From CAYUVH01 sp964448135 (GTDB lineage: Bacteria; Verrucomicrobiota; Verrucomicrobiia; Limisphaerales; UBA8199), in NCBI GenBank assembly GCA_964448135.1, contig CAYUVH010000061.1, positions 1-60,985 on the forward strand: a DNA stretch of 60,985 nucleotides, written 5' to 3'. Made by a program: the position numbers and the translations under genes. Below are positions 26,959 to 40,581 of this stretch, one piece after another. Each line of letters starts with the position of its first letter. Position 1 is the first letter of the stretch. A model generated the notes under the pieces. The model was not told where the DNA came from, did not search any database, and saw only the letters and a list, made by a program, of their open reading frames with translations.

Positions 26959-28765
26959 TCAAAGCCTTTCGCGCACGTGCTCTTCCTCGTGGAAACGCTG
27001 GCGCGCCGAGAGAATCGCCGCGCGGCCCAGGTAGCCCACGATTTTGGTCGGCTCCGCCCGCTCCACGACCGGGAGGCGACCGACCTCTTCGCGCAGCATC
27101 TTGGCGAGCGCGGCCTGCAGGGGCTCATCGGGATGCGTGACAATCAATTCCGTCGAGGCGGCCTCGGCAACCGCCGAATTCTCCCCGCCATTTTTTCGCA
27201 GGGCCCGGAGGATGTCCCCCCGCGTGATGATCCCGGCCAACCGCTGCTGATTATCCACCAGCAAAAGTCCCTGGCGGCGGCAGAGCGCAGGATCGCCGGC
27301 GGCGATGCGATTGGCTACTTCACCCAGCCTCATGGAAGTCGGGACGGTGGGTGCTTCCTTGTCCATGACCTCCCCCACGCGGACCAGCTCAAACGGATCG
27401 ATGCTGTATTCGCGGGTGATGTGATGCCCGCGGCGCGCGAGCTTTTCGGTGAGAATGGAGCGGCGCATGAGCAGCGTCGTGACGCCGAGCGCGGCCACGG
27501 AGCCGACCATGAGCGCGGGCAGGAGGTTAAAATCGTGGGTGAGTTCGACCGTAAACACCATCCCCGTCAACGGCGCTCGCATCGTGCCGCCCATCATGGC
27601 CGACATGCCCACCATCGCCCAGAGGCCGGCGTCGCCGGTCGGAATCCAGGCTGCAGCCACAGCCCCAAGCGCTCCACCCATGATGAGCAACGGCGCGAGC
27701 ACACCCCCGGACGTGCCCGATCCCAACGCGATCGCCCACACCAGCGCCTTGGCAATCATGAAACCCCCGACCGCCGTGCCCGATCATTTCGCCGCGCAAC
27801 AATCCATGAATGGAATCGTAACCGACGCCGAGCACGCGCGGCTCGATCAGGCCGCCAATGCCAACAAATACCGCGCCGATGGCCGGCCACCACATCCAGT
27901 GAATCGGCAGCTTTTGAAATAGGTCTTCGCAGGCATAGACGAGCATCGTGAGCAGCCCCGACCCGAACCCAACCAGAATACCGAGCCCGCCGGCAAACAA
28001 CAGTTGTTCGCCCGAAGGAGCCGCATGCGCGATCACCGGGAAGATCGGCCCCATGCCGAGCAAAGGAATGCGCATTACCGACGCGACCGCGGCAGCCGCT
28101 GCCACCGGGATGAAGCTGCGTGGCTTCCATTCGAAGAGCAAAAGTTCGACGGCGAGGAGCACGGCCGCGACCGGCGTGGCGAACACGGCGGACATGCCGG
28201 CCGCCGCGCCCGCGACGAGCAACGTTTTGCGCTCGGCGGCGCTAAGATGAAATTGCTGGGCGAAGATCGAACCGAACGCGCCGCCGGTCATGATGATCGG
28301 CCCTTCCGCGCCGAACGGACCGCCGGTGCCGATGGAGATCGCCGCCGAAATCGGTTTGAGAATCGCCACCTTGGGCGCAATCCGGCTGCGGCCCAGCAGG
28401 ATCGCTTCGAGCGCCTCGGGAATCCCATGGCCGCGAATCTTTTCCGAGCCGTATCGCGCCATCAGGCCGACCACGAGGGCGCCCACAACCGGCACCGGAA
28501 TGAGCCACAGTCCCAAATGATTATTCTGCAATCCCACCGCCACGCTGGAGAAGCGATGGTAGAAAGCGAGATTGGTGATGGCCGCGATCAGCCACAGCAG
28601 CACCCAAGCCGCCAGGGCGCCGATCACACCGACGACCAACGCCATCGCCACCAGCAGCAGGACGCGGCGGTCGATGCTGAAATCGGCCAATTCAGATCCG
28701 GCTTTACGCGCGGGCCCGACGGCCGGCGCCGGGGGATTAAACAACGCTGCGATGCCAGCTTTCAT
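26959..28765 (-). pseudogene. ClC-type chloride channel/antiporter with CBS domains, interrupted by a frameshift
   Basis: Read from MKAGIAALFNPPAPA (28765), the N-terminal two thirds carries ClC selectivity motifs GHGIPEALEAIL and GTGGPFGAEGPII. The frame is lost near 27764-27781. After adding one base of shift it resumes as MIAKALVWAIALGSGTSGG, with the third motif GSGTSGGVLAPLL, and ends with a CBS pair (VRVGEVMDKEAPTVPTSMRL, VGRLPVVERAE). A single extra G, either in the G5 run (27764-27768, minus strand) or the GGG at 27779-27781, explains the break. If it is an assembly error the gene is intact (about 600 residues). The longer ATG at 28804 would put the MarR operator inside the gene. Confidence 0.85.
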
Positions 28766-28778
28766 CAAGGGAAAGATT

Positions 28779-28799
28779 TTATATCGTATTGCGATATAA
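28779..28799. promoter_or_regulatory. Palindromic operator between ClC and MarR genes
   Basis: A perfect 8-bp inverted repeat, TTATATCG (28779-28786) and CGATATAA (28792-28799), with a 5-bp spacer. It lies in the 83-bp divergent intergenic region 14 bp upstream of the ClC start. Inverted repeats of this size and AT-rich ends are typical MarR-family operators. The regulator encoded next door is the likely binder. Confidence 0.6.
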
Positions 28800-28848
28800 G
28801 TCAATTCCCGGATGGCATCCTCCCGGCGCGCGGTGCTATCTTGCGGGC

Positions 28849-29274
28849 ATGGTCGCGCGCAAGCAGCTTTCCAAACTGGAGTACGAACACCTCGCCGCTT
28901 TTCGCTATGCGTTGCGGCAGTTTCTCCATTTCAGCGAAGCCGCCGCCAAACGCGCGGGCGTCACTCCGCAGCAACACCAGTTGCTGCTGGCCATCAAGGG
29001 CTTTCCCGGAAGGTACCATGCCACGGTGGGCGAACTGGCGGAGCGGTTGCAACTCCGGCACCACAGCACGGTGGGATTGATTGACCGGTTGGTGGAACTA
29101 AAGCTGGTGGTGCGTGAGCCCGGCACCACCGATCGCCGCCGCGTCTTCGCGCGACTGACGCCGCGGGGCGAACATTTCCTGGATAAACTCGCCGCCGCCC
29201 ACAAGGAACAACTGCGGCGCATCGGACCGAAGCTGGCTCTGCTTTTGAAGCGACTCTCGGCGGGTAAGAGCTAA
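28849..29274 (+). CDS. MarR-family transcriptional regulator
   Basis: 141 residues from MVARKQLSKLEYEHLAAFR (the frame continues upstream through the operator, rejected). A winged helix-turn-helix covers residues 45-105: TPQQHQLLLAIKG, GELAERLQLRHHSTVGLIDR, and the wing RREPG-type loop VREPGTTDRRRVFARLT. These proteins dimerise and bind palindromes; a signal ligand relieves repression. It is divergent to the ClC gene and shares a palindrome with it, so it probably controls both. Confidence 0.92.
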   Translation: MVARKQLSKLEYEHLAAFRYALRQFLHFSEAAAKRAGVTPQQHQLLLAIKGFPGRYHATVGELAERLQLRHHSTVGLIDRLVELKLVVREPGTTDRRRVFARLTPRGEHFLDKLAAAHKEQLRRIGPKLALLLKRLSAGKS

Positions 29275-29311
29275 TCCCAAGACCAGGCGCATAGCTCACG
29301 TCTTTTCCCCA

Positions 29312-29391
29312 GCCCGAAGGGCGAAAGGAAATAGCCCACCGATTCATCGGTGGGTAAGGCGGTGGTTTGCAAATCAAGTCCCGCCAGGGAC
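29312..29391. repeat. Three-hairpin intergenic cluster
   Basis: Three hairpins in 80 bp: GCCC/GGGC with GAA loop (29312-29322), a 9-bp stem CCCACCGAT/ATCGGTGGG with a TC loop (29335-29354), and GTCCC/GGGAC with a GCCA loop (29378-29391). Nothing codes here. The string resembles a hairpin-rich intergenic repeat I recall in planctomycete and verrucomicrobial genomes (from memory, unchecked). It lies between the MarR gene and the S15 hydrolase gene. Confidence 0.7.
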
Positions 29392-29503
29392 GAAAGAAAT
29401 CATCGCACCCGGCAATCCCAATCGAAACCCGGTCCAGCCGCCGAATCGCCGTGAAGACATTTTTTCCTTGTTGCCAGCGGCCCCCGGCACGAAAGTCGCC
29501 AGC

Positions 29504-31354
29504 ATGGATTTCCGGATTGATCGCTTCCGCTTCAATTTCAAAATCGCCTTGACCGCCCTCGCTCTGCTTGCCTCCCTCAACCAACTCGCCGCCGCCGCAC
29601 CCACCAATAACCCCTCGGAACTGATCGACCGCAATGTCCCCGCCCCGATGCGCGACGGCATTGTCCTGCGCGCGAATGTCCATCGCCCGCTCACCGGCGG
29701 GCCCTATCCCGTGCTGCTGATGCGCACGCCGTACAATAAGGACAAACAGCATTTCGACACCTACACCAAGGCCGGCTACATCGTCGCGTGCCAGGACGTG
29801 CGCGGGCGCTACGCCTCCGATGGCGCGTGGGAATCCTGGCTGCGGCCCAGGACGCATGATGCCGAAGACGGCTACGACAGCGTGCAATGGGCGGCGAAAC
29901 TCCCCGGCGCGAACGGCAAGGTCGGCACCATCGGTCTTTCGTATAGCGCGTTCCTGCAATGGCGGCTTGCAGCGTTGCACCCCCCTGCCCTCGTTGCCAT
30001 GTCCGCGCACAGTATTCCCACCAGCTATCTTGATCTCGAAGGCCCGGGCACAATTCGGCCGGGTCGCCGTCTGCGTTGGTGGGGCGTGACGATGGCGCCG
30101 GAACTCCGCCGTCACGCTAGCCGTCCCGGCACGCAAAACGAAACCGAGGCCGGCGTTTCGTGGGACGCCGGAGAAGGTGAGCAACTTTTGAATTTTCTCC
30201 CGTGGATGAATCTGCCCACCTCACTCTACGAGGACGAAGCGCCGTTCGTCCGCGCCTGGCTGGCGAATCCCCGGCAGGATCCCTGGCAGCTCGAAAAAGA
30301 TTGTCGCAAAGTCGCCGTGCCCAACCTCGAAGTCTGCGGCTGGTACGATCACGCGAAGGGCGACATGCTCCTCCAACAAACACTCATGAAGAGCGGCGCG
30401 TCGGAGACTGCCCGCAAGGGTTCCAAAATGGTCATCGGACCGTGGAGCCATTTTCCGCCCGGCGGCCGGCGCTTCGGCAATATTGATTTCGGTCCCGCCG
30501 CCGACATCAGCCTGCCCGCCCTCGATGTCCGCTGGTTCGACTACTGGTTGAAAAACAAAGCCAACGGCCTGGACCGCGAAGCGCCCATTCGGATCTTTGT
30601 CATGGGGGACAACATCTGGCGGAATGAACAGGTCTTCCCTCCCAAGACTGCCAAGTCGCGCATATTTTTCCTGGGGGGCAAAGGCAAGGCCAATACTCCC
30701 GACGGCAATGGTACTCTCGCCGAAAGCGTCCCGGTGACGGACTCCCCCGACCACTACGACTATGACCCGCGTGATCCGGTTCGCACGCTGTTCGCTCCGG
30801 GCAACTTCACCTGCGCCATGGATCAATCCCCGCTCGCCGGACGCAAGGACATCCTCGTCTATCAAACCGAACCGCTTACCCAGCGCGTCGAAGCGACCGG
30901 TTTTCCGGAGGTCGAACTCTACGCCGATTCCTCCGCGCCCGACACCGACTGGATCGCACGATTGATTGATGTGTCGCCCGACGGCCTCGCGCGCGATGTT
31001 TGCATGGGCGTCATGCGCGCGCGTTACCGCAACGGCCCGAATCGCTCAAGCTGGATCAAGCCCGGCAAGACCTACAAATACACCATCCGTCTCGCTCCCA
31101 CCTCAAACGCTTTCCTCCCCGGGCATCGCATCCGCCTCGACATCACGAGCTCGGACTTCCCGAATTACGACCGCAACCACAACACCGACACGGATCCGAA
31201 CACCGATGCCAAACTCGTTACCGCCAGTCAAACCGTCCACCACGGCCTGGCATGGCCGTCGAAGCTGATTCTTCCCTGGGTGCCGGAAACTCCCGCCGGC
31301 GAACCGAAGCCTCGAATAGCGCCGGACCTTTTCATCGGCCAGGCGCATCAGTAA
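29504..31354 (+). CDS. Secreted CocE/NonD-type S15 hydrolase
   Basis: 616 residues from MDFRIDRFRFNFKIALTALA. Signal peptide cleaved after about residue 40 (LASLNQLAAAAP). The alpha/beta-hydrolase core follows: DRNVPAPMRDGIVLRANVHR, the nucleophile Ser in TIGLSYSAFLQWRLAAL, and the catalytic His in the region GPWSHFPPGG. The C-terminal jelly-roll X-Pro dipeptidyl-peptidase domain is seen in FFLGGKGKAN and RIRLDITSSDFPNYDRNHNT. Family members are cocaine-esterase-like acylases or glutaryl-7-ACA acylases; the substrate here is unknown. Confidence 0.9.
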   Translation: MDFRIDRFRFNFKIALTALALLASLNQLAAAAPTNNPSELIDRNVPAPMRDGIVLRANVHRPLTGGPYPVLLMRTPYNKDKQHFDTYTKAGYIVACQDVRGRYASDGAWESWLRPRTHDAEDGYDSVQWAAKLPGANGKVGTIGLSYSAFLQWRLAALHPPALVAMSAHSIPTSYLDLEGPGTIRPGRRLRWWGVTMAPELRRHASRPGTQNETEAGVSWDAGEGEQLLNFLPWMNLPTSLYEDEAPFVRAWLANPRQDPWQLEKDCRKVAVPNLEVCGWYDHAKGDMLLQQTLMKSGASETARKGSKMVIGPWSHFPPGGRRFGNIDFGPAADISLPALDVRWFDYWLKNKANGLDREAPIRIFVMGDNIWRNEQVFPPKTAKSRIFFLGGKGKANTPDGNGTLAESVPVTDSPDHYDYDPRDPVRTLFAPGNFTCAMDQSPLAGRKDILVYQTEPLTQRVEATGFPEVELYADSSAPDTDWIARLIDVSPDGLARDVCMGVMRARYRNGPNRSSWIKPGKTYKYTIRLAPTSNAFLPGHRIRLDITSSDFPNYDRNHNTDTDPNTDAKLVTASQTVHHGLAWPSKLILPWVPETPAGEPKPRIAPDLFIGQAHQ

Positions 31355-31416
31355 ACCACCCGACGGAGTTTGCGTTCGCAAATCAGCAGGGAGTCGTGGC
31401 ATAGTAGGCTCTCGAA

Positions 31417-34400
31417 ATGAAGCCTCGTCACGCCCGCGCACTGCCCCATTTGCTCTGCGCGGCGTTGCTTTCGGTTTCGCTCGGCGTGAATGGCGCGGAG
31501 TCCCCCTACCTCTACGGCATCCACGATCATTCACCGGATCCAAGCGAATTTCTGAATCACGTCAAGAATGCCACCGGTGCGGGCGGCTGGGTCACGGCGA
31601 CTTTTGCCCTGGGTTCAAATACGAATGATTTCAGCGGCGCGAACCTCACCTCGCTCTCGAGCGCCGGCCATACGATCATCGGCCGCCTGAACAATGGCTA
31701 CTTCCCCGATGGCGCGATTCCTGTCCCCGCCAAGTACGACGATTTCGCGGTACGCTGCAAAAACTTCGTCGCCAATTCCTCGGGCTGCAACATCTGGCTC
31801 ATCGGCAACGAAAGCAATTTGAACGTCGAATGGCCGTACGACAGCAGCAACGGTCGCTTCAACTATCTCTCGCCGCAGGATTACGCCACCTGTTTCCGCA
31901 AGGTTTACAACGCCATCAAATCCATCCGCCCCAACGACAAGGTCATCCCCCAGGCCCTCGCTCCGTGGGGCGGCCCGTACGGCAGCACCAGCGATCTGAA
32001 TGGCAGCGGCCATCCCGCCGACGGCATGCCGCTTACCTGGGTCCAGTACATGAACCAGATGCTCACCGCCATTCAGGCTTCGGGCCCGCTCGATGGCATC
32101 GCCCTCCACATCGGCTCGCGCGGTTACGCCTATGCGGACATCCATAGCACCACCCAGGTCAACGCCGGCGGCCAGAATCTGTATTGGAGCTTCTACAACT
32201 ACAAGGACTGGATCAACTACGGCATCCCGTCGTCGCTCTATTCTTTGCCGCTCTACGCCACCGAATGCACGGGGCTCTACTACTGGAAAGGCGGCGGCCC
32301 GCCCGGCGAAGACCTCACGAAACATTACGAAGCCGGCTGGATGCAGGAAATTTTTGCCGAACTCAACCGCTACAACCAATCCGCGGCGACGAACGGCAAA
32401 CCCATCTTCCGCTGCGTGAATTTCTACCGCTGGTGCGCCTATTGTGATGGCTGGAATATTGACGCCGACGGCTCGCATCCCAATCCCTACAAGGCCCAGA
32501 TCCTTGCGGACCTCGATGCCGCCGCCGCCCAAAAATACGCCTGGCCTACAAACGTCACCGTCACTAATCCACCTGCCGCGCCAACGGGCCTGACGGCGGC
32601 GGTAGGAAACGGGAATGTGACTTTGAATTGGAACGCGGCGGCGTTTGCCAGTTCATACAACGTCAAGCGCTCCACCACCAACGGCGGCCCCTACGCAGTC
32701 ATCGCAAGCAATCTCCCGGCACCGGGTTACGTCAATACTTCCATCACTCCGAACACCACGTACCACTATCGCGCTTCGGCGTTGAATTCCTTCGGCGAAA
32801 GCACCAACTCGGCCCAGGCCAGCGCCACGCCCACCAATGCGTTGCCCGACGTCATCGTGACCGCAATCACCTGGATTCCCACCGGCCCGCTCTACGCGCC
32901 CACGAATGTCGTCTTCAGCGCTACCGTGAAGAATCAGGGCGCGGGCGCGACGCCTGGCGGGACGGTTCTCGGCGTCGGCTTCCAGGTGGATGGCAACCAG
33001 GTTTCGTGGTCCGGAACTTACTCCTCGTCGCTCGCCCCCGGCGCGTCCATCACACTCACCGCCGACAGCGGGCCTGCCAGTGTGAACTACTGGACGGCCA
33101 CGCCCGGCGCGCACACCGTCACTGCGAACGTGGACGACATCAATCGCTTCCCCGAAGGCGATGAGAGCAACAACACTCTCGCGCAGTCTTTCACCGTCCT
33201 CGCTAGCGGTTATGCCGTGAACGCCGGCGGCCCGGCGGCGGGCGCCTATGGCGCGGACAACTACTGGTCGGGCAGTGCGAACACCTACAGCAACAACACG
33301 ACGATTGATTTGAGCGGAGTGACCAATCCCGCACCGATGGCGGTGTATCAAACGGAGCGCTGGGGCAATTCGACCTACGCGCTCAGCAACCTGACGGCCG
33401 GCGCAAGCTACAGCGTGCGCTTGCACTGGGCGGAGATTTCTCCGTCGGTCAGCACGAATGGCGACCGGCGCTTTCAGGTCACAATCAACGGCTCCCAGGT
33501 GCTGACCAATTTCGACATCTTTGCCGCGGCGGGCGGCAAATTCAAAGCCGTCGCCCGTCAATTCACCGCCACGGCGAACGGCGCGGGACAAATTGTGGTT
33601 CAATTCACCCAAGGCGCCGCGAACGAAGCCAAGATCAATGGACTGGAAGTATCGCCCGCCGCGCCGCTCGCCCCGGTGCTGGCCCCCATCGCCAATCGCA
33701 CCATCAATGAGGGCGATACGCTGTCCTTTGTCGCGCTCGGCTCGGACCCGCAACCCGGCACGGGTTTCGCCGATTTCGAATCCCTCGCGAGCGGCACCAC
33801 TTCCGTTCTTTTTCGCGCCCCCACCATCTCCAGCACCACGAGCGGATTCCTCGACCCCTCGCCCAACATCGCGATGGTCACCAACTCATCTCCCATCGGC
33901 AACGCCAGCACGCGGACCCTGTTCGTGAGCTGGAGCTTCAAGACGGGCACGTCAAACCCCTGGCTGCGCCTCACGGCCAGCGCCGCGGGCACCACCCCGA
34001 ATCCCATCGTGGATTTCGGCCAGAGTGTGCGCTTCGACGTCTGGACCGACCGCGATTTGAAGGTGGGTCTTGGTCTGCGCGAAACCAATCCGACCAACGC
34101 CATCGGCGCGGACGGCGGTACGACCGGACCCATCGAGTTCGCCGGCGTGCCTTCGACCATCGGCACATTCCCCATTCCTTTGCGCACGGTACCGGCAAGT
34201 AATTGGATTACTCTCACCTTCAACCTCACCAACGAACAATTCGCCGCCTTCACCGGCAACAGCGTGCTGGACTCCACGACCGGCAAGGGAGTGCTGGAAC
34301 ATCTCGCGCTTGTCCCCGCCGCCGGCCTGGGCACGTACAATGTGTATCTCGACAACTTCACCGTCGTTCCTCCCAGCTCGCTCGCCTACGCGCTCAGCAA

Positions 34401-35064
34401 CGCGCCTGCCGGCGCAACCATCGCCGCGACCAATGGGATCTTCGCCTGGACCCCCAGTGAATCGCAGGGGCCAGGCGCCTATAATATCACCACCCGCCTG
34501 ACCAAGGACGGCCTCAGCGCCTCCGCGCAGACGTTCACGGTCACGGTGAACGAATCCAACCTGCCACCCGGGCTGGCCGGCATTTCAAATCAACTGGTTA
34601 ACGCCGGCTCGACGCTTCTCCTGACCAACACCGCCACCGATCCCGACCTACCCGCGAACACATTCACCTTCTCCCTCGACTCCGGTCCGGCGGGAGCCAA
34701 CGTCAATTCAAACAGCGGAGTATTTTCATGGACTGCGCCTGCCACGCTCACCCGCATCACCAATTCCGCGAACGTGCGCGTCACTGACAGCGGCTCGCCT
34801 TCGTTGACCGCGAGCAACTCCTTTTCAATCATCGTCGTGCCACCGCCGCAGGTCTCCGGCATCGCCGCGGTCGCCGGTTCCGCTGTCCTCAACTGGCAGA
34901 CATTTCCCAACAAGACTTATCGCGTGGAATACAAAAACGATCTTGGCGAAACGAACTGGACCGTTTTGGGCGGCGACCTCGTTGCAACAGGAAACACCCT
35001 GGCGTTCACCAACAGTCCGACCCCGTCACCCTGCCGGTTTTACCGTATCCGACAGGTAAATTGA
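31417..35064 (+). CDS. Secreted multimodular glycoside-hydrolase-like protein
   Basis: 1215 residues. Signal peptide LPHLLCAALLSVSLGVNGA. Residues about 30-375 look like a clan GH-A TIM barrel: acid/base candidate in NIWLIGNESNLN and a nucleophile candidate in LYATECTGLYYWKGGG. Next come an FnIII module (APTGLTAAVGNGNVTLNWN), a CARDB-like domain (PDVIVTAITWIP to NTLAQSFTV), a malectin-like carbohydrate-binding domain (AVNAGGPAAGAYGADNYWSG), and Ig/cadherin-like repeats (LAPIANRTINEGDTLSF, SNQLVNAGSTLLLTN). The barrel substrate is not predictable. Confidence 0.82.
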   Translation: MKPRHARALPHLLCAALLSVSLGVNGAESPYLYGIHDHSPDPSEFLNHVKNATGAGGWVTATFALGSNTNDFSGANLTSLSSAGHTIIGRLNNGYFPDGAIPVPAKYDDFAVRCKNFVANSSGCNIWLIGNESNLNVEWPYDSSNGRFNYLSPQDYATCFRKVYNAIKSIRPNDKVIPQALAPWGGPYGSTSDLNGSGHPADGMPLTWVQYMNQMLTAIQASGPLDGIALHIGSRGYAYADIHSTTQVNAGGQNLYWSFYNYKDWINYGIPSSLYSLPLYATECTGLYYWKGGGPPGEDLTKHYEAGWMQEIFAELNRYNQSAATNGKPIFRCVNFYRWCAYCDGWNIDADGSHPNPYKAQILADLDAAAAQKYAWPTNVTVTNPPAAPTGLTAAVGNGNVTLNWNAAAFASSYNVKRSTTNGGPYAVIASNLPAPGYVNTSITPNTTYHYRASALNSFGESTNSAQASATPTNALPDVIVTAITWIPTGPLYAPTNVVFSATVKNQGAGATPGGTVLGVGFQVDGNQVSWSGTYSSSLAPGASITLTADSGPASVNYWTATPGAHTVTANVDDINRFPEGDESNNTLAQSFTVLASGYAVNAGGPAAGAYGADNYWSGSANTYSNNTTIDLSGVTNPAPMAVYQTERWGNSTYALSNLTAGASYSVRLHWAEISPSVSTNGDRRFQVTINGSQVLTNFDIFAAAGGKFKAVARQFTATANGAGQIVVQFTQGAANEAKINGLEVSPAAPLAPVLAPIANRTINEGDTLSFVALGSDPQPGTGFADFESLASGTTSVLFRAPTISSTTSGFLDPSPNIAMVTNSSPIGNASTRTLFVSWSFKTGTSNPWLRLTASAAGTTPNPIVDFGQSVRFDVWTDRDLKVGLGLRETNPTNAIGADGGTTGPIEFAGVPSTIGTFPIPLRTVPASNWITLTFNLTNEQFAAFTGNSVLDSTTGKGVLEHLALVPAAGLGTYNVYLDNFTVVPPSSLAYALSNAPAGATIAATNGIFAWTPSESQGPGAYNITTRLTKDGLSASAQTFTVTVNESNLPPGLAGISNQLVNAGSTLLLTNTATDPDLPANTFTFSLDSGPAGANVNSNSGVFSWTAPATLTRITNSANVRVTDSGSPSLTASNSFSIIVVPPPQVSGIAAVAGSAVLNWQTFPNKTYRVEYKNDLGETNWTVLGGDLVATGNTLAFTNSPTPSPCRFYRIRQVN

Positions 35065-35071
35065 CGGACAC

Positions 35072-35287
35072 TCAATTCAGCGGCACCGGGTTTGCCACCA
35101 CATTGGTGACGTTGCCCTTGATCATCCAGGTGTAACCGCCCTGCTCCACCGTCGTGACATCATTCGCCACGTCATAAGTGTAGCTGGCCACACCCTGACC
35201 AGTCGGCACTTGGTCCGAGGGCTTGCTGGCGCAGCCAAACGCCAGGAGTGCCAGGACACAGAACGTCGGGAACCACAAGGTCTTCAT
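35072..35287 (-). CDS. Small lipoprotein
   Basis: 71 residues from MKTLWFPTFCVLALLAFG. A type II signal peptide with lipobox LAFGC puts it on the periplasmic face of a membrane. The mature part (SKPSDQVPTGQGVASYTYDV) is about 55 residues and ends AANPVPLN-like. An alternative start nine bases upstream (35296) has AAAAG before it. The gene converges on the preceding 1215-residue protein gene with a 7-bp gap. Confidence 0.7.
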   Translation of the reverse strand: MKTLWFPTFCVLALLAFGCASKPSDQVPTGQGVASYTYDVANDVTTVEQGGYTWMIKGNVTNVVANPVPLN

Positions 35288-35414
35288 AAATCGCATACAG
35301 AACTTTTCAAATCCGTACCAGCATTCGCCGCATTCGCTCAAGGTGTCAACTGAAACCACGCTTCGGTAATTTTTCCCGACAGGGAATGCCTTTCATTCGT
35401 GCGCAGGAGAGCAC

Positions 35415-35900
35415 TCAATCGCCCGAATCAGATTTGAGAAAGGGTTGGATGGAGCCATAGGCGGCTATCTCGCGGCCGAAGGCCGTGCTCATGAATTTCG
35501 GGTTGGGGGCGACGCCGACCCTACCGAGGTCGAGCCGGTCGGCATCCCAGCAGGTGCCGATGGTCGGATCTTTGTGGCGTTTGCCGTCGGTGTGCCAGAC
35601 GCAGGCGTAGTGGAGCAGTTCAAATTGGTCGTCGGATAAATCGAAGGACTTTCCCCGCAGGGTAGCGGCGTATTCGCCGCCGCGCTGGCCGTGGCCTTCG
35701 TCAAAGCTGTCGTTCTGGCGGCGGCTATCGTGGAAGAGCGCGAAGAGCCGGACGACGGTAACGTTGGCGCCGGTGCGGGTGGCGAGGAGGAGGCCGTTGA
35801 CCTGAACGCGGCGCCAGTGATGGGGGCCGTGAACGGAGTGGCCCGGGACGTGGAATTGGGCGGTGACGGTTCGCCAGAGTTGGTCAAAGTCTATGGGCAT
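35415..35900 (-). CDS. HD-domain phosphohydrolase-like protein
   Basis: 161 residues. The metal ligands of an HD fold are readable: H in GPHHWRRVQVNGLLLA, HD in LFALFHDSRRQND, and H/D in a later HTDGKRHKD. No PAS or GGDEF partner domain is fused. Proteins of this size hydrolyse nucleotide phosphates or phosphodiesters; the substrate is unknown. It stands alone, 104 bp from the membrane-protein gene further upstream on the same strand. Confidence 0.82.
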   Translation of the reverse strand: MPIDFDQLWRTVTAQFHVPGHSVHGPHHWRRVQVNGLLLATRTGANVTVVRLFALFHDSRRQNDSFDEGHGQRGGEYAATLRGKSFDLSDDQFELLHYACVWHTDGKRHKDPTIGTCWDADRLDLGRVGVAPNPKFMSTAFGREIAAYGSIQPFLKSDSGD

Positions 35901-36003
35901 TCTTGGAGAGGTTCGATCGCCAGCGGGCGTTCGGGCGTTGCTGCGGACCCCGACTCAGAGCCCTCGGGGGCAGGCAGGAATGTCCACGCTCCGGGGAGGT
36001 CGG

Positions 36004-36291
36004 TCACATTCGCCGGCGGCTGTAGTGGCTATTCTTGTCCGGCAGCACCAGCAGGATGACGGCGGGGAGCAGGACGCCAAAGATGACGGTGAGCACGATG
36101 GCGGTGCTGTAGCCCTTGGCGTCGGCCAGCGCCAGGCAGCCCCAAATGTAGAAGACGAACCCGATGGGGATGGCTGCCAGGATGAACCAGTATGGACCGT
36201 GCCGGGTAAGCGCCAATCCCAATCCGGCGAGCAGGAGTGGGAGGCCGATTCCCAGGCCGATGATCGAATTCCTCTTTTTCTTTGGTTTCAT
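36004..36291 (-). CDS. Small membrane protein
   Basis: 95 residues starting MKPKKKRNSIIGLGIGLPLL. Three hydrophobic stretches: IIGLGIGLPLLLAGLGLAL, WFILAAIPIGFVFYIWGCLA and TAIVLTVIFGVLLPAVILLV. The tail is basic (DKNSHYSRRRM). The last two segments match small proteins of the YtpI/phospholipid-domain kind only loosely; function unknown. Confidence 0.7.
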   Translation of the reverse strand: MKPKKKRNSIIGLGIGLPLLLAGLGLALTRHGPYWFILAAIPIGFVFYIWGCLALADAKGYSTAIVLTVIFGVLLPAVILLVLPDKNSHYSRRRM

Positions 36292-36458
36292 GTGCCCTTA
36301 ATCCCAACTGTAACTCCGATTTAAATCACACAATTACCGGCGGCCAGCCGCACGCGCTGCGGCTCACTGAGCTGCGCTCCGTTCAGACGCCGGTTTTCCA
36401 CGCGGACGTGAAGGCAGATTAGAAGGTCCCTTCGCTTCCGAAAGCGCCGTCGTGCCCC

Positions 36459-36579
36459 GTAGCGCGGGCGTCCCCGCCTGCGGGTTCTGGCGGCGTCCCG
36501 CCGCCAGTTGCCAAAAGTGTCCTAAGAATCTCGCATCGGGATGGTGCGTGAAACTCGCAGGCGGGGACGCCTGCGCTAC
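36459..36579. repeat. GTAGC-type palindromic element (family A, copy 2)
   Basis: Arms of 24 bp, GTAGCGC start at 36459-36482 and its complement at 36556-36579, pair with one mismatch. Between them, at about 36489-36509, is a 9-bp palindrome CTGGCGGCG/CGCCGCCAG with a TCC centre, as in the trpE copy. The right arm ends 7 bp before the smc stop codon. Confidence 0.82.
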
Positions 36580-36586
36580 ACCACGC

Positions 36587-40360
<3,774 letters not shown>

Positions 40361-40581
40361 GTTGTTCAGCCAAGGGAAACACAGCCGCTGGGGCTAGTAA
40401 AGTGTAAAACCACTATATGCAGCATACTGCTGCTGTCGGCGCACAACTAATGGTGAGGAACCGTTGGTCAGTGCTGCGCGCCCGCAAACCCTCTTTTCCC
40501 GGCTATTTCCACTAACTATCAATGATTTACACCATATTACTCTCGCCTTTCAAGACTATTCCGGAAAAACTTTGACGTTCG

